Source: an uncultured Christensenellaceae bacterium
GTDB lineage: Bacteria > Bacillota > Clostridia > Christensenellales > Pumilibacteraceae
Reading direction: 5' to 3'
NCBI GenBank assembly: GCA_910586925.1
Contig: CAJUKG010000007.1
Location: 1-48,991, forward strand
DNA: 48,991 nucleotides
A model generated the notes under the pieces. That model ran no database searches. It saw nothing but the letters and a program-made list of their open reading frames with translations, and was not told the DNA's origin. Position 1 is the first letter of the stretch; each line of letters begins with the position of its first letter. Shown here one piece after another: positions 7,999 to 16,287 of the stretch. The position numbers and the translations under genes were made by a program.

Positions 7999-8871
7999 TT
8001 ACTGTTTACGAATGTCGTCGGACAGGAACGACACGCCGACCGCGTTACAGCCCGTATGCGCGCCGATGACCGGACCTATCCAGCCGATGACCACTTCGCA
8101 GTCGGGACGGACCGCTTTGATTTTTTCTTTGAGCGTTTCGGCGAGATCGCTGTCCGCGCTCGCTATATAGACTTTATGCGTCGCTTTCGCCACCCGCTTT
8201 TTGAAAATATCGGTCATGGCGTTAAGCCCTTTCGTCGCGCCCAATTCCTTTTGCATGACGGACAACCCGCCGTCTTTATTTATGAGCAGTATGGGCTTTA
8301 TGCGTAGCGCGGTACCGATAACGGCACTTGCACCCGACACTCTGCCGCCGCGCTTTAAGTGCATGAGATCGTACGGCATGAACCATGTCTGCATATGCTT
8401 GATAAAATCGTTTACCGCGACCACGGCTTCCGCCGCCGACATACCGAGATCGCGAAGCCGTTCCGCCTCGTCCACTACGTGCCGCGTCGCTATCGTCGCG
8501 CCGAGCGAGTCCACTATATAGACCCGCGTCCTGCCCTGCCGCGCATTGACCGCTTCCGCCGCTTTGCACGCGCTTTCGTACGTGCTCGAAAGCCCCGACG
8601 ACAGCGTTACATGCACTATGTCGCCGTCGTACTTGTCGCAAAGCCCGTCGAAAAACTCCTCGTGTTCGGCGACGTTTATCTGCGAAGTTGTGGGCATTTT
8701 GCCCGCACGAATCTGATCGTAAAACGCCTTATAGTCGGCGTCGCGCGTCAGCTCGTCGAAATACGGAACGTCGTCTATCGTGTACACGAGCGGGCGGTAT
8801 TCTATGCCCCGCGCTTTAAGCTCGTCACGGAAAATATCGCATGACGTATCGGTAGAAAGTGTAAAACTCAT
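7999..8871 (-). CDS. DegV/FakB fatty-acid-binding protein 2
   Basis: A 290-aa DegV protein, closely similar to its downstream neighbour: the N-terminal block SxDTSCDIFRDELKAR and the loop SSGLSSTYESACKAAE are shared almost intact. Conserved family blocks are MPTTSQINVAEHEEFF, DLMHLKRGGRVSGASAVIG and GPVIGAHTG. Differences concentrate in the C-terminal pocket region, for example QKELGATKGLNAM against AKKIGVSKGMSYM. GAGG precedes the ATG at 8871. It lies between the other two degV genes on the same strand, 45 bp before the downstream copy and 129 bp after the upstream copy. This copy and the 7081 copy look like the more recent duplicates. Confidence 0.88.
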   Translation of the reverse strand: MSFTLSTDTSCDIFRDELKARGIEYRPLVYTIDDVPYFDELTRDADYKAFYDQIRAGKMPTTSQINVAEHEEFFDGLCDKYDGDIVHVTLSSGLSSTYESACKAAEAVNARQGRTRVYIVDSLGATIATRHVVDEAERLRDLGMSAAEAVVAVNDFIKHMQTWFMPYDLMHLKRGGRVSGASAVIGTALRIKPILLINKDGGLSVMQKELGATKGLNAMTDIFKKRVAKATHKVYIASADSDLAETLKEKIKAVRPDCEVVIGWIGPVIGAHTGCNAVGVSFLSDDIRKQ

Positions 8872-9000
8872 AATTGCCTCGTCCTCGGTTTTAACCGTTT
8901 GTCTTGTTGTGAAGTTTTTAATGTGTACGTCTTTTGTTATAAATATCTTCGTCGCGGATCGGCATGCGTCGACCGACCGTGAAAGCCCCGTCGCCGAATA

Positions 9001-9870
9001 TCATTCTTCGCGAAGTTTATCGGATACAAACGTTATGCCGACCGCATTGCAACCCGTGTGCGAACCGATAACGGGACCGATGGGTGCGATTTCGATTTCG
9101 CAGTCGGGACGAGCGGCGCGCGCTTTCGCGAGCATCTCGTCGGCGAGATCGCTGTCCGCACTCGCTATGTAAACCTTGTGCGGCTTCTCCGCCGAATACC
9201 GTTTGAACACGTCGATCATGGCGGCGATGCCCTTGCTCGGACCGATCTTCTTTTGTTTGACTACAAGCGCGCCCACTTTGTCGAAATGCAATATGGGCTT
9301 GATATTGAGCGCGGTGCCGATATAAGCGGACGGACCGGACACTCTGCCGCCGCGCTTTAAGTGCATGAGGTCGTACGGCATAAACCAAGTGTGCAAGTGG
9401 TTGACGAAGTTCTCGAGAAACTCCACGGCGTCCTTGGCGTCCGCGCCCTCGTCGCGCAGCCGTTGCGCCTCGTCCACCACCTGACGCGTCGCTATCGTCG
9501 CCGCGAGCGAGTCCACTATATAAATATTCCTGCCCGTAGCTTCGTGTATGTTTTGAGCGACTTGCCGCGCGAACATCGGCGACGTGGTAAGACCCGAAGA
9601 AATGGTTATATGCACTATATCCCCTTCGTACTTCTCTATCATTTTGCCGAAGAACACTTCGTACTCGCTCATGGTGACTTGCGAAGTGGTAGGCATTTCG
9701 CCCGCACGAATTTTATTGTAAAAGTCCTTTATCTGATCGTAGTTCGTGAACTCGTCGAGATATTCCTTGCCCTCTATCGTGTAGTGCGTGGGTATGTATT
9801 CGATCCCGCGTTCCCGAAGCTCGCTGCGAAATATATCACACACGGTATCGGTAGATAATGTAAATGCCAT
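9001..9870 (-). CDS. DegV/FakB fatty-acid-binding protein 3
   Basis: A 289-aa DegV protein and the first gene of the triplet. It keeps STDTVCDIF, MPTTSQVT, DLMHLKRGGRVSGPSAYIG and GPVIGSHTG. The binding loop reads SSGLTTSPMFA, unlike SSGLSSTYESA in the other two, which may alter ligand contacts. It is more divergent overall than the other pair. The ATG at 9870 is preceded by TAAGGAG; an in-frame upstream extension is Arg-rich and unlike the family. The leader region holds an inverted CAGTAT/ATACTG pair around a TATACT box. Confidence 0.88.
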   Translation of the reverse strand: MAFTLSTDTVCDIFRSELRERGIEYIPTHYTIEGKEYLDEFTNYDQIKDFYNKIRAGEMPTTSQVTMSEYEVFFGKMIEKYEGDIVHITISSGLTTSPMFARQVAQNIHEATGRNIYIVDSLAATIATRQVVDEAQRLRDEGADAKDAVEFLENFVNHLHTWFMPYDLMHLKRGGRVSGPSAYIGTALNIKPILHFDKVGALVVKQKKIGPSKGIAAMIDVFKRYSAEKPHKVYIASADSDLADEMLAKARAARPDCEIEIAPIGPVIGSHTGCNAVGITFVSDKLREE

Positions 9871-9956
9871 AAGTATACTCCTTATTCGCCGCAATCGACA
9901 TACGGTGCCGATCGAAGTCGCAGTGCGCCGCGTTTTGCGTCGCGCCCGACCACACA

Positions 9957-9989
9957 CAGTATACAATACTTCTATCGAAATTCATACTG
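9957..9989 (-). promoter_or_regulatory. Possible degV promoter/operator
   Basis: An inverted pair, CAGTAT (9957-9962) and ATACTG (9984-9989), brackets sequence containing, on the minus strand, a TATACT -10 candidate and repeated AGTAT words. No good -35 box is visible, so an activator or operator is possible. Weak evidence. Confidence 0.3.
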
Positions 9990-10125
9990 TTTTATGCCAT
10001 AAACCCGTTTTGCGCCCTTAATCGAATAAAAAATACACTTATTTTGCTGTATGTGTCATTTTTGTAACATAGCACGGAGAAACTTTTTCTATATCTATGC
10101 CGTTATGGCAAATACTCACCGCGGA

Positions 10126-10160
10126 AGATTTCTCCGCTCGCTTCGCTCGGTCGAAATGAC
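10126..10160 (-). repeat. Solo copy of the GTCATTTCGACC repeat arm
   Basis: A right-end arm, AGATTTCTCC to GGTCGAAATGAC (10149-10160), with a shortened middle and no partner left arm nearby. Confidence 0.6.
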
Positions 10161-10193
10161 AAGTCGGGTTCGCGTCACAAGTGAAACAAACTT

Positions 10194-10228
10194 GTCATTC
10201 CGAGCGAATGCGAAGAATCTCGAATGAC
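10194..10228. repeat. Second dispersed-repeat type
   Basis: GTCATTC (10194-10200) is inverted as GAATGAC (10222-10228) around CGAGCGAATGCGAAGAATCTC. It is related in style to the main repeat family but has a distinct core. Only one copy is in this window. Confidence 0.45.
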
Positions 10229-10336
10229 GACACCTTTTCCGACCCTTCCCGACCGCCCGCGCAAGCGTTTCGATAATTTATTACATTTTCTGCGCAATCC
10301 CGACAAAAGCAGTCCTTTTACGCACGTATGCGAAAC

Positions 10337-10365
10337 TTGAAAGTATATCGGGAAAATGGTATAAT
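10337..10365 (+). promoter_or_regulatory. Promoter of spo0A
   Basis: TTGAAA (10337-10342), a 17-bp spacer and TATAAT (10360-10365), about 33 nt upstream of the start codon. An AAAAAAGGAG ribosome binding site follows. Confidence 0.7.
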
Positions 10366-10398
10366 TTTTATAAATCGGCAGGAAAAAAGGAGCTGACC

Positions 10399-11127
10399 AT
10401 GAAAATCAGAGCAATGCTTTGCGACGACAACGAAGAATTTACCGCGGCGGCGAAGGCGCATTTCGCGACGTCCGACAAAATCGAACTGATAGACACCGCC
10501 GTCAACGGCAAAGACGTCCTCGAAAAACTCGAAACGGTGCGCCCCGACGTGCTGCTTCTCGACCTCGTAATGCCCACGCTCGACGGGTTCGCGGTGCTCG
10601 AACGCGTCAACAAAGGCAGTATGAAGATAATCGTCGTATCCGCGCTCTCGCAAGACACTTTCATCGCCAAAGCCATGAGCCTCGGCGCGGACTTTTACAT
10701 GATGAAACCGGTGTCGTTCAACGTTCTCGACGAGCGCATCGTCGAGGCGGTCAACACCAAACGCCCCACGGCGCGCAATCGCTCGATGGACGAAAAGATA
10801 AGCAATATTTTCATCACCGTCGGCATCCCCGCGCACATAAAAGGCTATCAATATCTTCGCGAAGCTATCAAAATGACGATAGACAGCCCCGACATAATAA
10901 ATTCCATTACCAAAAAACTGTACCCCGAGGTCGCGGAACATTTCAATACAAGCCCGAGCAAAGTGGAACGCGCCATTCGCCACGCGATCGAGGTCGCTTG
11001 GAACCGCGGTAAAATAGAAAACATCAACACCCTGTTCGGCGTGCGCGTCTACAACCACAACGAGAAACCGACGAACGGCGAATTCATCGCGCTCGTCGCC
11101 GACAAAATGTTGCTCGAAAGCGTGTAG
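10399..11127 (+). CDS. spo0A: Sporulation master regulator Spo0A
   Basis: A 242-aa response regulator that controls entry into sporulation and other stationary-phase programmes. The receiver domain (1-120) has D9-D10, phospho-acceptor D55 (LLLDLVMP), S81 and K103 (MMKP). The Spo0A DNA-binding domain (about 135-240) is unmistakable: IPAHIKGYQYLREAI and SKVERAIRHAIEVAWNRG, the recognition-helix segment, are the most conserved Spo0A sequences. Length is slightly below the roughly 265 aa of Bacillus because of a short linker. A strong AAAAAAGGAG site precedes the ATG. No spoIVB or recN neighbour is present, unlike many genomes, so the context is rearranged. It points to a spore-forming or formerly spore-forming lineage. 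Confidence 0.95.
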   Translation: MKIRAMLCDDNEEFTAAAKAHFATSDKIELIDTAVNGKDVLEKLETVRPDVLLLDLVMPTLDGFAVLERVNKGSMKIIVVSALSQDTFIAKAMSLGADFYMMKPVSFNVLDERIVEAVNTKRPTARNRSMDEKISNIFITVGIPAHIKGYQYLREAIKMTIDSPDIINSITKKLYPEVAEHFNTSPSKVERAIRHAIEVAWNRGKIENINTLFGVRVYNHNEKPTNGEFIALVADKMLLESV

Positions 11128-11128
11128 G

Positions 11129-11190
11129 ATAATTAACAATTAAAAATTAATAATAAAAAATTTCGGTATATCATAATTAAAAACTACGGA
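11129..11190. repeat. AT-rich dispersed repeat after spo0A
   Basis: Words of the type AATTAACAATTAAAAATTAA begin two bases after the spo0A stop. Related runs are at 13322-13357, 18308-18360 and 34592-34638. Confidence 0.5.
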
Positions 11191-11205
11191 ATATTCGTTT
11201 CAAAC

Positions 11206-11244
11206 AAAAATCGAGGATAGACTCTTTCGTCCGTCCTCGATTTT
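11206..11244. terminator. Bidirectional terminator between spo0A and ppk
   Basis: AAAAATCGAGGA pairs with TCCTCGATTTT around a 16-nt loop. A- and T-runs on both sides suit the two convergent genes. Confidence 0.8.
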
Positions 11245-11247
11245 CGA

Positions 11248-13308
11248 TCATAACCGAAATTTACCTTTCAAAAAGAACTCCTGACTGTTTACAGGCTCGC
11301 CCGTCGTATCGGGAAGCACGTACGTACCGTCCGAAGTGAGCCGCCGCGCCTTGACGTTGTCGGCGAGCATTACGCTGAGCATGCCGTCGATCGTTTCCGC
11401 TATTGCGGGGTCGAGAACGGGCGTTGCTATCTCCACGCGCTTATCTGTATTGCGCGTCATAAGATCCGCGCTCGATATGAACATTACGCGGTCATTTCCC
11501 GAACCGAAGCAGTATATCCGCGAATGTTCGAGAAACCGCCCGACGATGCTTATGACCGAAATGTTGTCAGTCTTGCCCTTGATGCCGGGAATAAGACAGC
11601 AAATGCCGCGCACTATCAGTTTGACGGTTACGCCCGCTTTGCCCGCGGCTATTATTTTGTCGATTATCGCCTTGTCGGTGAGGCTGTTCATTTTCGCGGT
11701 TATGAAAGCGGGTTTGCCGTTTAACGCCTTGTCGGTTTCGCGCTCTATATACTCGATGATGCCGCGCTTGAGAGTTTTGGGCGCGATAAGAAGCCGCTCG
11801 TATTCGTGGTCGGTGTTGGCGATCGCGATATTCCTGAAGAACGCAACGGCGTCGCGACCGATAGCCGCATCCGACGTGATGATATTGAGGTCGGTGTACA
11901 GGTGCGAGGTCTGTTCGTTATAGTTGCCCGTGCCGAGATGGGTAACGTACTTCACTTCGCCGCCGTCCACGAGCACGACGGAAACTATTTTGGAATGTAC
12001 CTTATAATTTCCCATGCCGTAAATAATGGTACAGCCCGCGTTCTTAAGCACTTCCGCGAAATACAGGTTGTTCTCCTCGTCGAACCTCGCGCACAGTTCT
12101 ATGACAACCGTAACTTCCTTGCCGCGTTCGCTCGCCTTTTTGAGCGCGTCCACGATCCGCGACCGATGATCGAGCCGATAAATGGTGATCTTGATCGACG
12201 CGACGCGGGGATCCTCCGCACACTCGTCGATGAGCCGCACGAGAGTATCCATGCTGTCGAACGGGTACGCGAGAAATATATCGCGCGAGAGCGCGCTTTC
12301 GAGAACCGACCCGTCATGCGTAACGGGCGGCGGCAACGGCAGCGGCTTTTTGTATTTGAGCGCGACTTCGTCCGCGGCGGGAAGCATGCCCCCTATCGAC
12401 ATCAAAAATTTGTAGTCTATGCAATGCTTGACCGAAAAACAATACTGCTTTTTCAATCCGAGCAGCTTGAGCACGAACGCGCGAATATCGTCCGCACCGT
12501 CGTCTATCTGCAACCGCACCGCGCCTTGCGTGCCGCGAAGCTCCACTTTGTTCTTTAAGAACTTGGAGAAATCGAAATCGCGCTCTATATCCATATCGTC
12601 GATATTCGCGTCGAAATCGGCGTTGCGGGTGAGCCGCAACATCGCTTGACTGCGTATCTTGTACCCGTCGAACACGTCCGCGCCGAACGTTTTGATAAGT
12701 TCTTCGATCGTGATGACGTTCGTCTTTTTGCCGCCGTCGATGCGGAACAGCTTGGGCAGTTTGGGACTTATCGCCATTACGCCGTACATGAGCCTGTCCG
12801 ATTTTTCAAGTTCGTACATCATGTAGCTGTTCATGTTCTCGAACCGTATCATCGGGTGTTTCGCATCGAGCACCATCGGCGACAGCAACGGCATGACCTG
12901 CGCCTCGAAATACTTGCGGCATTTCGCGCGCTGTTTATCCGAAAGCTCGACGCCCGACTTGATGCGCAGTCCCGCTTTCGACAGATCTTTTTTCAGCTTG
13001 ACGTACACGCCGTCGGCATGCTTGTAATACGACCGCACAAGCTCGAGAATACCCTCCACCTGTTCGTGCGCGGTAAGCCCCGTTTTATTCTCTTTCGCGT
13101 TCGCATTGAGCCGTGCGTCGTTCAAAAGACTGCCTATGCGCACCATGAAAAATTCGTCGAGATTGGAATGAAAAATAGACAGGAACTTACAGCGTTCGAG
13201 CACGGGATTGCCCGCGTCCGTCGCCTGATCGAGTACGCGCTTATTGAACAACGTCCAGGAATACTCGCGGTTCATGTATGTACCTTTGATAAATTCGTTC
13301 TTGCTCAT
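11248..13308 (-). CDS. ppk: Polyphosphate kinase 1
   Basis: A 686-aa PPK1, which reversibly transfers the terminal phosphate of ATP to inorganic polyphosphate. Four domains are recognisable: the N domain (NREYSWTLFNKRVLDQA at 13-29), the H domain, and the two PLD-like catalytic domains C1 and C2. The autophosphorylated histidine is H438 in NYKVHSKIV, followed by THLGTGNYNEQTSHLYTD, the family hallmark. The ATG at 13308 has GGAG five bases upstream. Length is normal for PPK1. The exopolyphosphatase gene ppx lies upstream on the same strand, separated by about 400 bp of dispersed repeats, so an ancestral ppx-ppk operon may have been split by repeat insertion. Confidence 0.95.
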   Translation of the reverse strand: MSKNEFIKGTYMNREYSWTLFNKRVLDQATDAGNPVLERCKFLSIFHSNLDEFFMVRIGSLLNDARLNANAKENKTGLTAHEQVEGILELVRSYYKHADGVYVKLKKDLSKAGLRIKSGVELSDKQRAKCRKYFEAQVMPLLSPMVLDAKHPMIRFENMNSYMMYELEKSDRLMYGVMAISPKLPKLFRIDGGKKTNVITIEELIKTFGADVFDGYKIRSQAMLRLTRNADFDANIDDMDIERDFDFSKFLKNKVELRGTQGAVRLQIDDGADDIRAFVLKLLGLKKQYCFSVKHCIDYKFLMSIGGMLPAADEVALKYKKPLPLPPPVTHDGSVLESALSRDIFLAYPFDSMDTLVRLIDECAEDPRVASIKITIYRLDHRSRIVDALKKASERGKEVTVVIELCARFDEENNLYFAEVLKNAGCTIIYGMGNYKVHSKIVSVVLVDGGEVKYVTHLGTGNYNEQTSHLYTDLNIITSDAAIGRDAVAFFRNIAIANTDHEYERLLIAPKTLKRGIIEYIERETDKALNGKPAFITAKMNSLTDKAIIDKIIAAGKAGVTVKLIVRGICCLIPGIKGKTDNISVISIVGRFLEHSRIYCFGSGNDRVMFISSADLMTRNTDKRVEIATPVLDPAIAETIDGMLSVMLADNVKARRLTSDGTYVLPDTTGEPVNSQEFFLKGKFRL

Positions 13309-13321
13309 GTGTTCTCCGAAT

Positions 13322-13400
13322 ACAATTACAATTAACAATTAATAATTAATAATTATGGATTGATTAAAGTGAATGTAGAATGCAGAATTAAGAATTATGG
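13322..13400. repeat. AT-rich and GAATGTAGAATGCAGAATT dispersed repeats
   Basis: AATTAACAATTAATAATTAA-type words (13322-13357) are followed by GAATGTAGAATGCAGAATT (13371-13389). The second word recurs as an inverted pair at 28081-28152. These begin directly upstream of the ppk ribosome binding site. Confidence 0.5.
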
Positions 13401-13471
13401 ATAGATTGAGAGCTTACTCGTTTGTAGCATTTGGACTTTTTGACCTTTCGCGACGAACCCGCTCCCACGTT

Positions 13472-13586
13472 GTCATTTCGACCGAAGCGCGAGGAACGAA
13501 GCGCGAAGCGGAGAAATCTTTTCCGATTCTATGCAGTAATGATATTAACTCACCGCATGAGATTTCTCGACTGCGCTCGAAATGAC
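13472..13586. mobile_element. MITE-like repeat pair between ppx and ppk
   Basis: GTCATTTCGACC (13472-13483) and GCTCGAAATGAC (13575-13586, one mismatch to the inverse) bound about 115 bp, with inner ends GGAGAAATCT and AGATTTCTC. There is no coding capacity. It is the third unit in the window with paired ends. The rest of the 398-bp gap between ppx and ppk (13309-13706) holds AT-rich repeats and no gene. Confidence 0.5.
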
Positions 13587-13706
13587 AAGGAACTTTTTGT
13601 TTGTTGTAATAGTTCTAATTATCGTGTCTTATGAACTGTTTCGCTTGCGGGTAGCATGACAAGTCTGTTTCGCGTTACCGCTTCAACACACTTATTATTC
13701 CGACGC

Positions 13707-14834
13707 TCACTTCTGCGATTTATCGGTTTTTGCCGAGGTTTTTTTCGCCGTTTTCGTCGTTTTTGCCGCGGCGATTTTTTTGGGTTTTTCAGACTTTTCC
13801 GTTTCTTCGGGCTTTTTCGTTTTTTCGGTTTTTTCCGTTTTATTCGATTTCGCCGACTTCTTTTTGGGCGGTTTCATGTCGAACGCATCGTAAGCGGGCA
13901 CTGTTTCGTTGAGGTCGATAGGCACGCCCAGCTCCGTGCCGCTCGCTACGAGCGACATATATCCTTCCTTTACTCCGACGTCGCTTATGACAACGCTGTC
14001 GGGCTTGAACCGCTTGAGAAGTTCTTTCAAGACTATCACCGCTACCGGCAAAACATGCACTTTCTCGGGCGCGACTTTCATTATCACGCGGGTGCGATCG
14101 GACGAAGTCATCAGCCATTTGCAGAACCGTTTGAAATTGTCGTAATCGAACTCCGAGCCGAGCCGTTGCATTTCGCAGTATTCGCGATACACGGCATACA
14201 CCGCGTCGTTGATCGACCCGACGAGGACGGCTGTCGAGAACTTGCTCTTGCCGGGCACGCCCTGTTCGTCCGACTTTTTACGCAAGTATTTCTTAATGCG
14301 CTTCGCCTGTTCGTCGGTCGGGTACACGTCGGTAACGTACTTATTGCGCAGCTTGATAGGACCGAAGTCGAGGCACATCATTTCGTCTTTGCCCGATTTT
14401 GAAAAGTCGCACAGCTCAACGCTGCCGCCGCCTATATCTATTAGTATTACGCTGTCGTACGCCGAATATTTACGGTTGGAAACAAAATCGCAATACGCTT
14501 CCGTCGCACCGTCGAGATAGTTGATGACTATGCCCGTGCGCATGCGGATCTTTTCGGAAACTTCTTCGATATTGTCGATATTGCGCAGTGCGGCGGTAGA
14601 TATGCAATAGCACTTCTCCACGCCCATCGCCTTGCACGTCGACCGCGCCGAAATAAGCGCGTCGATCAGCTTCTCTATCCCGCGGCGCGAAATGGACTTG
14701 CCGTCGAAATAATCGGCGATCGCTATGTTCGTGCGATCTTTATGCGTCGGCACGAATATGCCGGTTTTGTCGTCACCGTCCGCTACGACGGTGGATACCC
14801 CCGTCGAACTCAAATCTATAACAGCAAATTTCAT
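13707..14834 (-). CDS. ppx: Exopolyphosphatase Ppx/GppA family, with Lys-rich tail
   Basis: A 375-aa protein of the Ppx/GppA phosphatase family, which releases phosphate from polyphosphate ends or hydrolyses pppGpp. The acetate-kinase/actin-like fold shows FAVIDLSSTGVSTVV at the N-terminus, STAALRNIDN, DGATEAYCDF and the phosphate-binding IDIGGGSVEL. The first motif normally reads DxGSNS, so the substrate site is divergent. From about residue 320 the protein is a low-complexity Lys/Thr/Glu/Pro tail with repeated KTEKTEK-like units, absent from standard Ppx and possibly a polyphosphate- or nucleic-acid-binding tail (inference). AAGGAT precedes the ATG at 14834. The ppk gene lies downstream, which supports the polyphosphate role. 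Confidence 0.82.
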   Translation of the reverse strand: MKFAVIDLSSTGVSTVVADGDDKTGIFVPTHKDRTNIAIADYFDGKSISRRGIEKLIDALISARSTCKAMGVEKCYCISTAALRNIDNIEEVSEKIRMRTGIVINYLDGATEAYCDFVSNRKYSAYDSVILIDIGGGSVELCDFSKSGKDEMMCLDFGPIKLRNKYVTDVYPTDEQAKRIKKYLRKKSDEQGVPGKSKFSTAVLVGSINDAVYAVYREYCEMQRLGSEFDYDNFKRFCKWLMTSSDRTRVIMKVAPEKVHVLPVAVIVLKELLKRFKPDSVVISDVGVKEGYMSLVASGTELGVPIDLNETVPAYDAFDMKPPKKKSAKSNKTEKTEKTKKPEETEKSEKPKKIAAAKTTKTAKKTSAKTDKSQK

Positions 14835-15017
14835 AATATCCTTCCTTATTTTGTTGGTAATTTGCCGCATCAAACAGAGCGGCAACGCCTCGACGGCGGA
14901 GGCGCGGCGCAGACGGGCAACAGGCGGGGCGGCGGCGACGGGAGTGTAGACCATACTACATGACCAAGCCGCCAACCCGCACGTAGCCCGTATCCGTCCG
15001 ATGCATACGCCGTCGAG

Positions 15018-16082
15018 TTATCGTCCCATGGAAATGCCTATGCTCTCCGCCGTCTTGACCTCTTGACAGTCGTCGGGCACGAGCTTGGCTTTGCCTGCGA
15101 TCTCGGCGAGCGCGTTGTATGTGACTTTGCCTTTGACCATGGCGACGGTCACGCCGAACTTGCCCTCGGAAGCGAGCTTGCCCGCAAAACTGCCGAACTG
15201 CGTGGAGAGCACGCGGTCGTACGCAGACGGACTGCCGCCGCGCTGGATGTGCCCGGGCACGACGACGCGCGTTTCCACGTTCGCATGCTCGGCGATATAC
15301 CTCGCGAGCGCGTTAGTCGCGGTGACGTCCGTCCCCCGCGCCGCGGCACGCTCTTTCTTCTTCATCTTGCTCTCCTCGACGGTCATCGCGCCCTCGGCGA
15401 TAGCGACGATACTGAACGCCTTGCCCGCGTCGGCACGCCGCCCGACCGCCTTTGCGACCTTTTCGGGCGAGAACGGTATTTCTGGAAGCAGTATCACGTC
15501 CGCACCGCCCGCAAGCCCCGCGTACAGCGTGAGCCAGCCCGCTTTGTTGCCCATCACCTCGACGAGCATGGTGCGCCCGTGGCTCGCCGCCGTCGTGTGA
15601 ATACGGTCGATACACTCCGTCGCAATATCCACCGCGGTGTGAAATCCGAACGTGACGTCGGTGCCCCAAATATCGTTGTCTATCGTTTTGGGCAGACCGA
15701 TCACGTTACACCCCTCGGCGGAAAGCAGTGCCGCCGTCTTGTGCGTGCCCGCGCCGCCGAGAGTGAGCAGGCAGTCCAGCCCCATCTTTTTGTAGTTCTT
15801 CTTCATGAGATCGAGTCGCGACACGCTGTTCTCGTCCTCGACCGTCATCAGTTTGAACGGCTGACGGCTCGTGCCGAGAATGGTCCCGCCGAGTGTGAGT
15901 ATGCCAGTAAAGTCCGACTTTTTCATCTCGTGACATTCGCCGCGAATAAGTCCGCCGTACCCGTCGGCTATGCCTATAAGCTCGACGTTCTTAATGTTCT
16001 CGAACGCGTACTTTCCGAACCCGCGTATAACGGCGTTAAGTCCCGGGCAATCCCCGCCCGACGTAAGTATACCGATTTTCAT
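15018..16082 (-). CDS. pfkA: 6-phosphofructokinase
   Basis: A 354-aa phosphofructokinase family enzyme that makes fructose 1,6-bisphosphate in glycolysis. Motifs in order: GGDCPGLNAVIRG (9-21), LGGAGTHKTAALL (108-120), the catalytic PKTIDND (131-137), FHTAVDIATECIDRIHTTA, VEVMGNKAGW and PGHIQRGG near the C-terminus. Two signature positions differ from the Bacillus/E. coli ATP enzyme: GGDGS reads GGAGT (A111 for the Mg-binding Asp) and MGR reads MGN. They suggest a divergent subgroup whose phosphoryl donor (ATP or pyrophosphate) cannot be assigned from the sequence. GGAGG precedes the ATG at 16082; the promoter is at 16150-16179. No other glycolytic gene is adjacent. Confidence 0.9.
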   Translation of the reverse strand: MKIGILTSGGDCPGLNAVIRGFGKYAFENIKNVELIGIADGYGGLIRGECHEMKKSDFTGILTLGGTILGTSRQPFKLMTVEDENSVSRLDLMKKNYKKMGLDCLLTLGGAGTHKTAALLSAEGCNVIGLPKTIDNDIWGTDVTFGFHTAVDIATECIDRIHTTAASHGRTMLVEVMGNKAGWLTLYAGLAGGADVILLPEIPFSPEKVAKAVGRRADAGKAFSIVAIAEGAMTVEESKMKKKERAAARGTDVTATNALARYIAEHANVETRVVVPGHIQRGGSPSAYDRVLSTQFGSFAGKLASEGKFGVTVAMVKGKVTYNALAEIAGKAKLVPDDCQEVKTAESIGISMGR

Positions 16083-16149
16083 AATTTTTCCTCCGATCGG
16101 AAGATGCAACGCGATACTCCGTACCGCGAATAACGCACCGCTTATATAA

Positions 16150-16179
16150 AGTATACCACCGATCCGCACATTCAGTCAA
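16150..16179 (-). promoter_or_regulatory. Promoter of pfkA
   Basis: On the minus strand, TTGACT (16174-16179), an 18-bp spacer and TATACT (16150-16155). Confidence 0.6.
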
Positions 16180-16236
16180 CCGAATTTCACATATTCGCGA
16201 ACGTCGCGCCGCTTGCGAGAAAATTTCCCACAGTAA

Positions 16237-16265
16237 AACGCCGTCGCGAATATCGCAACGGCGTT
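16237..16265 (-). terminator. Terminator of the 120-aa lipoprotein gene
   Basis: AACGCCGT (16237-16244) pairs with ACGGCGTT (16258-16265), with GCG/CGC pairing further in, then TTTTA on the minus strand. Its core (CCGTCGCG...TCGCAACGG) is nearly the same as that of the terminator at 16791-16826. Confidence 0.75.
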
Positions 16266-16287
16266 CTATGTATTCGGTCAAATAATA

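Larger units (their letters stand above)
9871..10398. other. 528-bp intergenic region between degV3 and spo0A
   Basis: No gene is seen. It holds the probable degV3 promoter region (about 9957-9989), an unexplained AT-rich stretch (10021-10110), a solo repeat arm (10126-10160), a second repeat type (10194-10228) and the spo0A promoter (10337-10365). Confidence 0.7.

Noticed and set aside
14880..14940. GC-rich stretch upstream of ppx as a structured RNA
   Set aside because: The bases are Gly/Arg-codon-like and purine-rich on one strand, with no convincing paired stem beyond short GCCGC words.
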